Program-made: the position numbers and the translations under genes
Assembly: GCA_903862885.1 (NCBI GenBank)
Contig: CAIOZU010000014.1
Location: 1 to 64,000 of the forward strand
DNA from: an uncultured Pseudomonadota bacterium
GTDB taxonomy: Bacteria; Pseudomonadota; Gammaproteobacteria; Steroidobacterales; Steroidobacteraceae
DNA length: 64,000 bases
Direction of reading: 5' to 3'
Notes under the pieces: model-generated
Told to the model about the DNA's origin: nothing
The model's input: only the letters and a program-made list of their open reading frames with translations
Databases searched by the model: none
Shown here: positions 1 to 8,141 of the stretch, piece after piece
Layout: the number at the start of each line of letters is the position of its first letter
Position numbering within the stretch: the first letter of the stretch is position 1

Positions 1-415
1 CCAAGACCAAGACCACGACCAAGACCACGACCAAGACCAAGACCACGACCAAGACCAAGACCAAGACCAAGACCAAGACCAAGACCAAGACCAAGACCAA
101 GACCAAGACCGAGACCAAGACCAAGACCAAGACCAAGACCAAGACAAAAACCGAGACCGAGACCGAGACCAAGACCAAGACCAAGACCAAGACCAAGACC
201 AAGACCAAGACCAAGACCAAGACCAAGACCAAGACCAAGACTAAGACTAAGACTAAGACTAAGACTAAGACTTGAGATTGTGACTTTACACTTAGGACTA
301 GACTTAAGACTAGACAAACACAAAACGAAGATATAACGAAGACCAAGAAAAGACTAAGACCAAGACTAAGACTAAGACTAAGACTTAGACTAAGACTAAG
401 ACTAAGACTAAGAGT
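1..415. repeat. degenerate hexanucleotide tandem repeat (CCAAGA)n / (CTAAGA)n
   Basis: The window opens inside a tandem array with unit CCAAGA and single-base variants CCACGA and CCGAGA. At about position 240 the unit switches sharply to CTAAGA. About 270-345 is diverged sequence, after which AAGACT/AAGACC units resume to about 412. The unit length is a multiple of three, so forward frame 1 stays open (Pro-Arg, then Leu-Arg dipeptides) until a TAA at about 334. No start codon or recognisable domain is visible, so coding is not supported. The array runs off the left edge and its full size is unknown. It could be the low-complexity 3' end of a gene, an intergenic satellite, or sequence next to an assembly break. 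Positions 416-529 after it hold only the presumed leader of the next gene. Confidence 0.9.
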
Positions 416-529
416 GGCGTGAAGACCGGATGGGGAATGAATGAGCGTGTGAAGGTGTCTCGATAATTTTAAGTGCCCGGGTTGCCTTATGTGCTGCGAC
501 CCATTGAACTGTTTTTATAGGATTGAACG

Positions 530-2067
530 ATGATAGTGCCCTTAACACTCAGTGACTTCCTTGAGCGTGCTGAGCACGTGTACGGCGATCGCATCGCGGT
601 CATCGATGAACAGAGCCCACCAGGGGGCGGCCTCGGTCAGATTAGCTACCGTCAGTTCGCGTCGATGGCACGCAGCCTCGCCGCTGCGCTTGATGAGTTG
701 GGTATTGGTGCGGGTGAGCGCATTGCTATTGTGTCGCCTCTCGCTTTCTGATATCGCTGTTCGGTGTCGGTGCATTTGGGCGCGTCCTAGTGCCGATCAA
801 TTTTCGTCTTCTTGCGGCCGAAGTCGCCTATATATTTGAGCACTCAGGTGCCACCGTGGCGCTTATTGATGCAGATTTGGCAGAGGCATTGGCTGATGTA
901 CCGATTAAGCATCGATTCATCCTCGGTAAAGAGACTGACGCGCATTTATTTTTTAAAGAGCATGCCGTTCCCAAATTCACCGTCACGGATGAGAATGCCG
1001 CCGTCTCTATTAATTACACCTCCGGCACCACGGGACGCCCTAAGGGAGTTGAGCTCACTCATCGGTGCTGTTGGCTCAATGCGGTGACTTTTGGTTGGCA
1101 TACGGGGGTGTCTGATCGCGATGTGTATCTGCATACCTTACCGATGTTCCATTGCAATGGCTGGGGCATGCCTTATGCGCTCACCGGTATGGGTGTGCGT
1201 CAGGTGATCCTGCGTAAGATTGATGGCGAGGAGATCTTGCGCCGCATCGACAGTGAGGGCGTGACCCTGTTTTGCGCAGCGCCCATTGTCTTGACGTCTA
1301 TTTTGGAGGCTGCGAGTGAGCGGGTGCGGCTGGGGCGTGCTTTGCCGCGACCCGGGCAAGTGCGCCTGATCGTAGCGGGTGCTGCGCCGCCGTCGAAAAC
1401 TATCGAGCGTGTGCAAACCGAGTTGCAGTGGGAAGTCATCCAAATCTATGGGCTGACGGAGACCTCGCCGTTGCTTACGATTAATCGAGCGTCGACCGAG
1501 TGGGATGGTCTTGAGCCGAGTGAGTTGGCGAGCAAGTTGTCATACGCCGGACCACCGGCCATCGGTGTGCGGCTACGGATTGATGCAGAGGGTGAAATCC
1601 TAGCGCGCAGTAATCATGTGTTCACGGGTTACTGGGAGCAGCCGAAGGAAACAGCTAAGGCTGTGGTGGATGGCTGGTTTCATACCGGGGATGGTGGTTA
1701 CTGGCACGACCAGCATGTAGTGATCACCGATCGGAAAAAAGACGTGATCATCACCGGCGGTGAAAATGTGTCCTCCATTGAGGTCGAGGACTGTCTGTTT
1801 CAGCATCCGGCGGTGTTGGAGGCGGCGGTGATTGGTGTACCTCACAGTAAGTGGGGGGAAACGATCAAGGCATTGGTCGTGTGTCGTGTGGGACATGTCT
1901 TGACTGAAGCCGAACTGATTGAGTTCTCGAGAGCTCGGTTGGCTCATTTTAAGTGTCCAACATCGGTTGAGATCAGAGAATCGTTGCCCCGTACCGCGAC
2001 GGGGAAAATGCAAAAATTCCGCTTGCGTGAGTCCTATTGGGCCGACATCGCTAAGCGTATTAATTAG
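530..2067 (+). pseudogene. AMP-forming acyl-CoA synthetase, frameshifted near 738-750
   Basis: This is an ATP-dependent fatty-acid or carboxylate:CoA ligase of the ANL superfamily. The N-terminal part (530-751) reads to GERIAIVSP and then meets TGA at 749-751. The continuation lies in another frame from about 742 (RFLISLFGVGAFGRVLVPINFR) to 2067. Joined together the two give about 510 residues, normal for the family. The downstream part has the P-loop YTSGTTGRPKG, the adenylation motif IYGLTETSP, the hinge WFHTGDGGY, and the C-terminal ITGGENVSS and catalytic-lysine region TATGKMQKF. Relatives carry a few extra residues between VSP and RF, so a short deletion of a length not divisible by three fits. 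The result is a real frameshift or a sequencing error; everything else is intact. A weak Shine-Dalgarno (AGGA) precedes ATG 530. The exact acyl substrate cannot be told. Confidence 0.85.
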
Positions 2068-2184
2068 TCGACTGAGCTGACCGACGGGTCGGCACACGCG
2101 TCTGGGTTGAATTAGAGTGGACTGCAGTGCTTCTGGCACTTAGGTCGCTGTGAATAATAGATGCTGCATATAGAGGTAATGAAC

Positions 2185-2880
2185 ATGGGATCAATGATTG
2201 ACTTTGTGAGGCCAGATGGTCAGCCACGTCGAGCTTATCTCGCCGCAGCGGACAATCCTCAGGCACCCGCGATGGTGGTGCTGCAAGAGTGGTGGGGTCT
2301 GAATGACCAAATCCGTGGTGTGGCGGATCGATTCGCGCGGGCCGGTTACCACGCGCTCGTGCCCGATCTCTATGGTGGGAAAGCAACGGTCGAAGCGGAG
2401 GAGGCCCATCATTTAATGGAGGCGCTCAACTTCGCCGATGCGGCCGCACAGGATATCCGTGGTGCCGTGCAAGCGCTGAAGGCGCGCGGTGCGCCGTCGG
2501 TCGGCGTCACTGGATTTTGCATGGGCGGCGCACTCACGGTGCTGTCATTGTGTTTGGTGCCGGAGGTCGATGCAGGCGTCATTTGGTACGGCATGCCGCC
2601 ATTGGAGTATGTGGATGCCAAGCAAATCAAAGCGCCTGTTCTAGGGCATTGGGCGCTCACCGATGCGTTTTTCCCGGTGGAGGGTGTCGATGCCCTTGAG
2701 GAAAAGCTGCGCGCAGCATCGGTGACCTATGTGGGTCATCGCTATTCGGCCAACCATGCGTTTGCTAATGAGACGGCTCGTGGCTCGACGCAGTTACTGC
2801 CGCAGACAATTTATGACGAGGCGTCCGCGCAAACGGCTTGGGACCGGACATTTCGCTTTCTAGGCAGCACCCTGAGATAG
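2185..2880 (+). CDS. dienelactone hydrolase family protein
   Basis: Alpha/beta hydrolase of the dienelactone hydrolase family, 231 residues (family usual about 230-250), predicted cytoplasmic. The family opens the lactone ring of dienelactones or cleaves related esters. The catalytic triad is visible: Cys112 in the nucleophile elbow GFCMGG, Asp160 in ALTDAFF and His191 in SANHAF. The WWGLN motif (about residues 36-40) is also typical. ATG 2185 is chosen because GAGG lies 8 bases upstream; ATGs at 2161, 2179 and 2194 are alternatives. It follows the frameshifted acyl-CoA synthetase on the same strand by about 120 bp. No aromatic-degradation genes are nearby, so the physiological substrate is unknown and a general hydrolase role is as likely as true dienelactone hydrolysis. 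Confidence 0.85.
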   Translation: MGSMIDFVRPDGQPRRAYLAAADNPQAPAMVVLQEWWGLNDQIRGVADRFARAGYHALVPDLYGGKATVEAEEAHHLMEALNFADAAAQDIRGAVQALKARGAPSVGVTGFCMGGALTVLSLCLVPEVDAGVIWYGMPPLEYVDAKQIKAPVLGHWALTDAFFPVEGVDALEEKLRAASVTYVGHRYSANHAFANETARGSTQLLPQTIYDEASAQTAWDRTFRFLGSTLR

Positions 2881-2920
2881 GGGGCTGGGCGGCTGCTCCA
2901 TAGAGCATCCGTTCTGGGGA

Positions 2921-3802
2921 TTAGCCGTGGTGGGCGCTGTTGTGAGTCGCTTCCGCCACGAGCCGGGCCTCGAGCCATTTGCGGATCCGTTTGGCGTCCG
3001 CGACCCGGGTGTATTTGCCGGTCGAATCCAGTAAAACGATGACGATAGATTTTCCTGCAAAGACGGTCTTCATCACTAAGCAGCGGCCGGCTTCGGCGAT
3101 ATAGCCTGTTTTCTGGATCACAATGTTCCAGGAGGGGTTCCGGACCAGAGAGTCTGTGTTCCTGAATTCAACGTCACGGCGGCCCACTTTGACGGTGTAG
3201 CGCTCGTCGGTTGAGTATTCCTGAATTTTCTTGTTTTCCGAGGCGGCTTGGACCAGTTTGGCTAGGTCTTCGGAGCTCGCGACGTTCTCACTGGATAAAC
3301 CCGTGGGATCTTCAAAATGGGCGCTGGTCATGCCGAGCGCCTTCGCCTTAGCATTCATCTCGCGAATGCAGGCAGCTAGACCACCCGGATAGTGTCTCGC
3401 GAGGGCGTGGGCGGCTCTATTCTCGGATGACATCAGTGCTAAATGCATTAAATCGGCGCGACTTAAGCGGGTCCCTATCTGCAGACGCGAGGTGACTGGT
3501 TTGGCGCCAATGGCGTCTTCGGCCGCGACTTCTAGGATTTCATCCATGGGTTGTTTCGCCTCAAGCACCACCAGCGTGGTCATTAACTTGGTGATTGATG
3601 CGATGGGCTTGGCGATATCCGAGTGTCGAGCGAGGACCACCGAGGCGTCCGTTTCATTAAGGACGTACACCGAATGTGACTGCAGGGCGGGTCCTGAAGT
3701 GGCCGTCTTGGCGGCCTCGACACTGGCCGAAAAACCAATAAATGCCGCTAAAAAGCAGGCCATGCTGAGAGAAATAGGGGTGGGGCGGCGGACAGGGGTC
3801 AT
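2921..3802 (-). CDS. pbpG: D-alanyl-D-alanine endopeptidase (PBP7 type)
   Basis: Low-molecular-weight penicillin-binding protein of peptidase family S11, which cleaves D-Ala-meso-DAP cross-bridges in periplasmic peptidoglycan. From ATG 3802 it has 293 residues, with a signal peptide whose hydrophobic stretch is about residues 10-28 ending SASVEA. Active-site motifs are S69-I-T-K72, the SxN box in SSENRAAHA, and the KTG box in IQKTGYI. E. coli PbpG is about 310 residues. The reading frame is open further upstream to 3916, but only ATG 3802 places a signal peptide at the N-terminus. It is convergent with the dienelactone hydrolase, 40 bp apart. Released D-Ala could feed the alanine racemase and dehydrogenase seen at 32.6 and 36.7 kb; that link is inference. 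Confidence 0.9.
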   Translation of the reverse strand: MTPVRRPTPISLSMACFLAAFIGFSASVEAAKTATSGPALQSHSVYVLNETDASVVLARHSDIAKPIASITKLMTTLVVLEAKQPMDEILEVAAEDAIGAKPVTSRLQIGTRLSRADLMHLALMSSENRAAHALARHYPGGLAACIREMNAKAKALGMTSAHFEDPTGLSSENVASSEDLAKLVQAASENKKIQEYSTDERYTVKVGRRDVEFRNTDSLVRNPSWNIVIQKTGYIAEAGRCLVMKTVFAGKSIVIVLLDSTGKYTRVADAKRIRKWLEARLVAEATHNSAHHG

Positions 3803-4196
3803 AAGCAGATTCCGCTGAGAGCGTGTAGTCACTCGTAAGATACCAAGATGCCTTATCCTCATAAGGCACCCGCCTCGCGGTAGATTAAATGCTTCTGTGC
3901 GCGGCGTCACGCTCATTATGGCAAGAAAGCCGACAAGTATTTCGAGAAGTGGTTCGCGTATTACCCTAAAAACAGATTACAGTTGCAACATGCGCCCGTA
4001 GCTCAGCTGGATAGAGTACCTGGCTTCGAACCAGGTGGTCGGCGGTTCGAATCCGTCCGGGCGCACCAGACTGTCCATGCATTGACCGATGACTTAAAAG
4101 TAAAGTGTCCTGGCCGATGACTGCGCCGGTGGTGCGTGAGTGCAACCCCAGGCTTGCCTCGGGTTCAGGTGCCCGGGCCACCGTGGGGAACCTCTG
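3803..4196. other. intergenic region containing tRNA-Arg
   Basis: This 394-bp stretch lies between the divergent pbpG and cstA starts. It contains the tRNA-Arg gene at 3992-4068. No other RNA or protein gene could be supported. Short open frames here are antisense to, or run through, the tRNA and are rejected. The last ~110 bp are the presumed cstA leader, ending with GGGG about 7 bases before its ATG. Confidence 0.7.
3992..4068 (+). tRNA. tRNA-Arg (anticodon TCG)
   Basis: A complete cloverleaf can be drawn. The acceptor stem GCGCCCG (3992-3998) pairs with CGGGCGC (4058-4064), followed by discriminator A and an encoded CCA (4066-4068). The D-arm contains AGCTCAGCTGGATAGAGT. The anticodon stem CCTGG/CCAGG encloses the loop CTTCGAA, giving anticodon TCG at 4026-4028, which reads the arginine codon CGA. 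The T-loop GGTTCGAATCC is canonical. It stands alone, not in a tRNA cluster. Confidence 0.97.
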
Positions 4197-6257
4197 ATGA
4201 GTAAGCTGCTGGCTGCCCTGTGGTGGATAGGTGTTTCCCTGTTGGGGGCGTCTTCTCTCGGCGTGATCGCGTTTGGTCGTGGCGAAGTAGTGAATTCCCT
4301 GTGGATTCTGGCTGCCGCGCTCAGTGTCTACGCTATCGCCTATCGCTTTTATGGAAAATGGATCGCCCACCGGGCGCTTGGTCTAGATGATGGTCGGCCC
4401 ACACCGGCCTGTCGCCATGACGATGGTCTCGATTTTGTGCCAACCCATAAGTGGGTCGTCTATGGGCATCACTTTGCGGCGATTGCCGGTGCCGGACCGT
4501 TGGTCGGGCCGGTGCTCGCGGCTCAAATGGGATTCCTACCTGGCACCTTATGGATTCTAGTTGGGGTAGTCCTCGCTGGGGCAGTGCAGGATTTCATCGT
4601 GTTGTTCGCCTCGGTGCGCCGCGATGGCAAGTCGCTCGGTGACATGATCAAGACGGAGTTAGGTCCTGTCGCGGGGGCCGTGGCGCTCTTAGGTATTTTG
4701 GCCATTATGATCATCATTTTGGCGGTCTTGGCCTTGGTGGTTGTTAAAGCATTGACGGTGAGCGCTTGGGGCGTATTCACCATTGCCGCAACCATTCCGA
4801 TCGCGCTACTAATGGGTGTGTACATGCATGTGCTGCGCCCCGGTAAAGTGCTCGAGGCGTCTGTCATGGGTTTTGTTCTGCTGCTGCTTGCGTTGGTTTT
4901 TGGCCAATCCGTTGCGGCTGATCCCACGTGGGGAGCGTTTTTCTCACTGAGTGGCCCGAGCCTCGCATGGGCGCTCATTATTTATGGGGCGGTCGCTGCG
5001 AGCTTGCCGGTCTGGTTGATGCTGGCGCCGCGTGACTACCTCAGTACCTTCATGAAGCTCGGCACCTTATTGGCCTTAGCGATTGGTATCTGTGTCGCAG
5101 CCCCTATGCTGCAGATGCCAAGAACCACACTATTTATTGATGGCTCCGGGCCGGTATTTTCCGGAAAGCTGTTCCCCTTTTTGTTCATCACTATTGCCTG
5201 TGGTGCGGTATCAGGCTTTCACGCCCTGATTTCATCAGGTACGACGCCTAAGTTAATCGAACGAGAGTCGCATATTCGCCTGGTTGCTTTTGGCGGAATG
5301 CTCACGGAGTCTTTCGTGGCCATGATGGCGTTAATTGCTGCTTGCATTCTCGATCCGGGCATTTACTTCGCGATGAATTCACCGGTCGCCGTGATTGGAG
5401 CGACGGCTGAGCATGCCGCACAAGTCATCTCGGGATGGGGGTTTTTGATCACTCCGGAGTTGATCAGCCAAACCGCTACCGATATCGGCGAGAGCACGAT
5501 TCTATCGCGTGCGGGTGGCGCGCCGACCTTGGCTGTTGGCATGGCGCATATCCTGTCGAGCATTACCGGCGGTAAAATGATGATGGCGATTTGGTATCAC
5601 TTCGCTATTTTATTTGAGGCGCTTTTTATTTTAACGGCGGTCGATGCGGGTACGCGCGCCGCGAGGTTCATGATTCAGGACCTGTTGGCGCAGCTCTATG
5701 CGCCCTTAGGCAATACGCGATCGCTTACAGCCAATTTGCTTGCGACCGTGCTTGCGGTGTCCGCCTGGGGCTACTTCTTATATCAAGGGGTGGTTGATCC
5801 GTTAGGGGGAATTAATACGCTGTGGCAGTTGTTTGGTGTCGGCAACCAGATGCTGGCAGGGATCGCATTATTGTTTTGCACCACCCTGTTAATCAAGATG
5901 AAACGTCAGCGCTACGTGTGGGTGACATTAGTGCCTGCAATCTGCCTTTTGGTCATTACGTTGACCGCTGGGATTCAAAAGATCTTTTCATCTAATACAA
6001 AAATCGGGTTTTTGGCGCTTGCTCGTCATTTCAATGCAGCAGCGGACGTTGGGGTGATATTGGCGCCGGCTAAGTCGATGGTTGATATGCAACGTATCAT
6101 TTTTAATAACTACCTAGATGCAAGCGTGTGTGGCTTATTCATGATTTTGGTTTTGATTATGGCTTTTTTCACTATTAAATCCTGTTTGCTTGCTTTGAAA
6201 AATCAAGAGCCTACTGTGTGTGAAACGTTGAGCGATTCGATTCGGGGCGTCGCATGA
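4197..6257 (+). CDS. cstA: CstA-family carbon-starvation / pyruvate transporter
   Basis: Polytopic inner-membrane transporter of the CstA family (686 residues; E. coli CstA 701, BtsT 716). Characterised members import pyruvate and have been linked to peptide use. Family signatures are visible near the N-terminus: THKWVVYGHHFAAIAGAGP at about 82-100 and the following GPVLAAQMGFLPG. There are many hydrophobic segments and a GVGNQMLAGIALL motif near the C-terminus. ATG 4197 is chosen over an in-frame upstream start at 4140 because GGGGAA lies about 7 bases before it and the N-terminus then matches the family (MSKLLAALWW). The stop codon overlaps the start of the small YbdD-like gene by 4 bp (ATGA), so the two are translationally coupled. 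With two acetyl-CoA synthetases and alanine dehydrogenase in the window, pyruvate or overflow-acid uptake is a plausible role. Confidence 0.93.
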   Translation: MSKLLAALWWIGVSLLGASSLGVIAFGRGEVVNSLWILAAALSVYAIAYRFYGKWIAHRALGLDDGRPTPACRHDDGLDFVPTHKWVVYGHHFAAIAGAGPLVGPVLAAQMGFLPGTLWILVGVVLAGAVQDFIVLFASVRRDGKSLGDMIKTELGPVAGAVALLGILAIMIIILAVLALVVVKALTVSAWGVFTIAATIPIALLMGVYMHVLRPGKVLEASVMGFVLLLLALVFGQSVAADPTWGAFFSLSGPSLAWALIIYGAVAASLPVWLMLAPRDYLSTFMKLGTLLALAIGICVAAPMLQMPRTTLFIDGSGPVFSGKLFPFLFITIACGAVSGFHALISSGTTPKLIERESHIRLVAFGGMLTESFVAMMALIAACILDPGIYFAMNSPVAVIGATAEHAAQVISGWGFLITPELISQTATDIGESTILSRAGGAPTLAVGMAHILSSITGGKMMMAIWYHFAILFEALFILTAVDAGTRAARFMIQDLLAQLYAPLGNTRSLTANLLATVLAVSAWGYFLYQGVVDPLGGINTLWQLFGVGNQMLAGIALLFCTTLLIKMKRQRYVWVTLVPAICLLVITLTAGIQKIFSSNTKIGFLALARHFNAAADVGVILAPAKSMVDMQRIIFNNYLDASVCGLFMILVLIMAFFTIKSCLLALKNQEPTVCETLSDSIRGVA

Positions 6258-6478
6258 GAGCGGATGTGCGCGATGACAAGCGGCTGGTAGCTCTTTTTAC
6301 GACGAGAAGTCGCTGGCTGCGACAGGCTTGCCGACAGATGTTTGGCGTGCCTGACTATGACCGTTATCGACGGCATCTGATGGCGCATCACCCTCAAGCA
6401 CCTGTGCTATCAGAGCGCGAGTTTCATGCCATGGCGATTGAGCGGCGGTATGGCTCAGGGCGCTCGCGCTGCTGCTAA
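6254..6478 (+). CDS. YbdD/YjiX family small protein (DUF466)
   Basis: Small protein of 74 residues that regularly partners CstA/BtsT transporters. The hallmark MFGVPDYDRYRRHLMAHHP (about residues 29-47) and the C-terminal RRYGSGRSRCC, ending in paired cysteines, identify the family. Its ATG overlaps the cstA stop in an ATGA tetranucleotide. The biochemical role of the family is not settled; constant pairing suggests an accessory subunit or regulator of the transporter. After the stop there is 158 bp without a recognisable gene before the next CDS. Confidence 0.93.
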   Translation: MRADVRDDKRLVALFTTRSRWLRQACRQMFGVPDYDRYRRHLMAHHPQAPVLSEREFHAMAIERRYGSGRSRCC

Positions 6479-6636
6479 TGCACTAGGCGGGGCGCGCCAT
6501 AGGGTCTTGGCTCAACGTTTGTCCGGCGCTCAACCGGCTAAAAAAAATAGCAAGCGAGAGCAGCGACGGTGGGGTGTTGAAAGGCCACACGCGGGGTGGC
6601 ACTGTAGGTGTTGAGAGGTCAGGGAGAACAGGTGCT

Positions 6637-8019
6637 ATGGCCAGTGGTTTCGATGATGCGATGGCGCGTTTAAGTGCCTCATTGCCTGCCGATCGGGTGC
6701 AGTCCGGTGAGTCGGCGGGTGCTCGGTACCATTGCGACTGGACTCGCCGTTCTCCTTGCATGCCGCGCGCTGTGATCAAACCCCGCACGACGGCGGAAGT
6801 CGCCGCTGCACTGAGAGCCTGTCATGGCGCGTTTCAGCCGGTGGTTGTGCAAGGCGGCTTGACCGGGTTATCCGGCGGTGCGACACCCAAAGTGGGCGAG
6901 GTGGCTTTGTCCTTGGAGGCTTTGTCGGGTGTGGAATCGGTTGATCCGGTGGGTGCCACCATGCAGGTGTGGGCAGGCACCCCGCTGGCTGTGGTGCAAG
7001 AGGCCGCACTTGCGCATGAGTTGCAGTTTTCACTGGATATTGGTGGGAGAGGTTCGTGCACCATTGGCGGCAATTTAGCGACTAATGCCGGTGGTAATCG
7101 CGTCATTCGATATGGAATGGCTCGCGAATTGGTGTTGGGTGTGGAGGCGGTGTTGGCCGATGGAACAATCGTATCTCAGCTCAATAGCATGCTGAAGAAT
7201 AATGCTGGTTACGATTTAAAGCAGCTCTTTATTGGCAGCGAGGGCACGCTGGGCGTGATCACACGCGCTGTTCTAAAGCTGCACCCCGCGCCGCGAGATC
7301 GTTTAACGGCTTTTGTGGCGATAGACAGTTTTGATGCGCTGATTAAGGTACTTAAGGCATCCCGTTCTGCGCTTGGCGCTCAGTTAGGGTCGTTTGAGGT
7401 GATGTGGAGTGGTTATTACGAATTCGCTATAGAGACCCTTGCGTTGACGACGCGGCCATTTCAAAAACAATATCCGTATTACGCTTTAATCGAAGTCGAG
7501 GCGACTGACCCTACGCGTGACGCCGAGTGCTTTGAATTGTTTTTGGCACAATGCCTTGATCAGGGGCAGGCCTCCGATGTGGTGCTGGCACGCTCAGCCG
7601 CTGAGTCGCTCAGTCTTTGGCGGCCACGAGATGCTGCTGGTGAGTTTATCTCGCGCTATCGGAATGGCGTTTCATATGATGTGTCCTTGCCCATCGCAGC
7701 GATGCCTCGTTTTATAGAGCAAGTGGCGGTCGGTGCGCGGGTGTTGTTAGGCGAGGAGGCGCTGCTTGTGTTTGGACACTTGGGCGATGGCAATCTTCAT
7801 TTGGTGGGCGAGCTGGGGGACGTGGAGCCGGCTCAGCTTGATCGGGTCATTTACGGGGCTCTGACGGGTGTCGGCTCGGTGTCTGCGGAGCACGGTATTG
7901 GTACCTTAAAACGAGGTTGGCTGCACGCGTCGCGCAGTGAAAGTGAAATCGATGTGATGCGCTTGCTGAAGAGGGCATTAGATCCCCGCAAGATACTGAA
8001 TCCCGGCCGAATTCTTTAA
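6637..8019 (+). CDS. FAD-linked 2-hydroxyacid dehydrogenase (GlcD/D-LDH type)
   Basis: Flavoprotein of the VAO/PCMH family, with an N-terminal FAD-binding_4 domain and a C-terminal FAD-linked oxidase domain, 460 residues. Such enzymes oxidise D-lactate, glycolate or D-2-hydroxyglutarate to 2-oxoacids. Visible motifs: the FAD pyrophosphate loop VQGGLTGLSGGATP (about 71-84), GSCTIGGNLATNAGGNRV, IGSEGTLGVIT, the substrate-side FGHLGDGNLH and the C-terminal SAEHGIGTLKR. ATG 6637 is preferred, with GGGAGAA upstream; an in-frame start at 6574 would add an unlikely Gly/Arg-rich leader. A paralog lies at 56950-58407. It sits between the CstA-YbdD pair and an acetyl-CoA-synthetase-like gene on the same strand, consistent with lactate/pyruvate/acetate use. 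The substrate cannot be assigned from sequence alone. Confidence 0.88.
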   Translation: MASGFDDAMARLSASLPADRVQSGESAGARYHCDWTRRSPCMPRAVIKPRTTAEVAAALRACHGAFQPVVVQGGLTGLSGGATPKVGEVALSLEALSGVESVDPVGATMQVWAGTPLAVVQEAALAHELQFSLDIGGRGSCTIGGNLATNAGGNRVIRYGMARELVLGVEAVLADGTIVSQLNSMLKNNAGYDLKQLFIGSEGTLGVITRAVLKLHPAPRDRLTAFVAIDSFDALIKVLKASRSALGAQLGSFEVMWSGYYEFAIETLALTTRPFQKQYPYYALIEVEATDPTRDAECFELFLAQCLDQGQASDVVLARSAAESLSLWRPRDAAGEFISRYRNGVSYDVSLPIAAMPRFIEQVAVGARVLLGEEALLVFGHLGDGNLHLVGELGDVEPAQLDRVIYGALTGVGSVSAEHGIGTLKRGWLHASRSESEIDVMRLLKRALDPRKILNPGRIL

Positions 8020-8141
8020 ATTCTGGTGGAGCGTAAAGTGACCGTGTTACTGTCTCCTTTGAGCCCCGCTGATGTCCTAGGCCGGTGGGCGCATGGCCCT
8101 TGACTCGGCCAAGGGCGAACATCACAGAGGTATTCCGTTTT

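Noticed and set aside
1-415. Possible CRISPR array
   Set aside because: Units are six bases and contiguous; there are no unique spacers and no cas genes.
1600-2139. 179-codon minus-strand open frame opposite the acyl-CoA synthetase
   Set aside because: It lies entirely antisense to clear AMP-ligase motifs and has no recognisable domain.
3917-4000. 28-codon plus frame running into tRNA-Arg
   Set aside because: No ribosome-binding site and it ends inside the tRNA; no evidence of coding.
3966-4370. Minus-strand open frame containing PGRIRTADHLVRSQVLYPAELRAH-like peptide
   Set aside because: It is the antisense translation of the tRNA-Arg gene, a well-known false protein in databases.
4523-4978. 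151-codon minus-strand frame inside cstA
   Set aside because: The CstA membrane protein in the sense strand explains the region; the antisense product is low-complexity Thr/Ala/Pro.
8095-8115. Attenuator or riboswitch upstream of the first acyl-CoA synthetase
   Set aside because: Only a single GCCCTTG/CAAGGGC stem is visible; no conserved aptamer sequence or T run.
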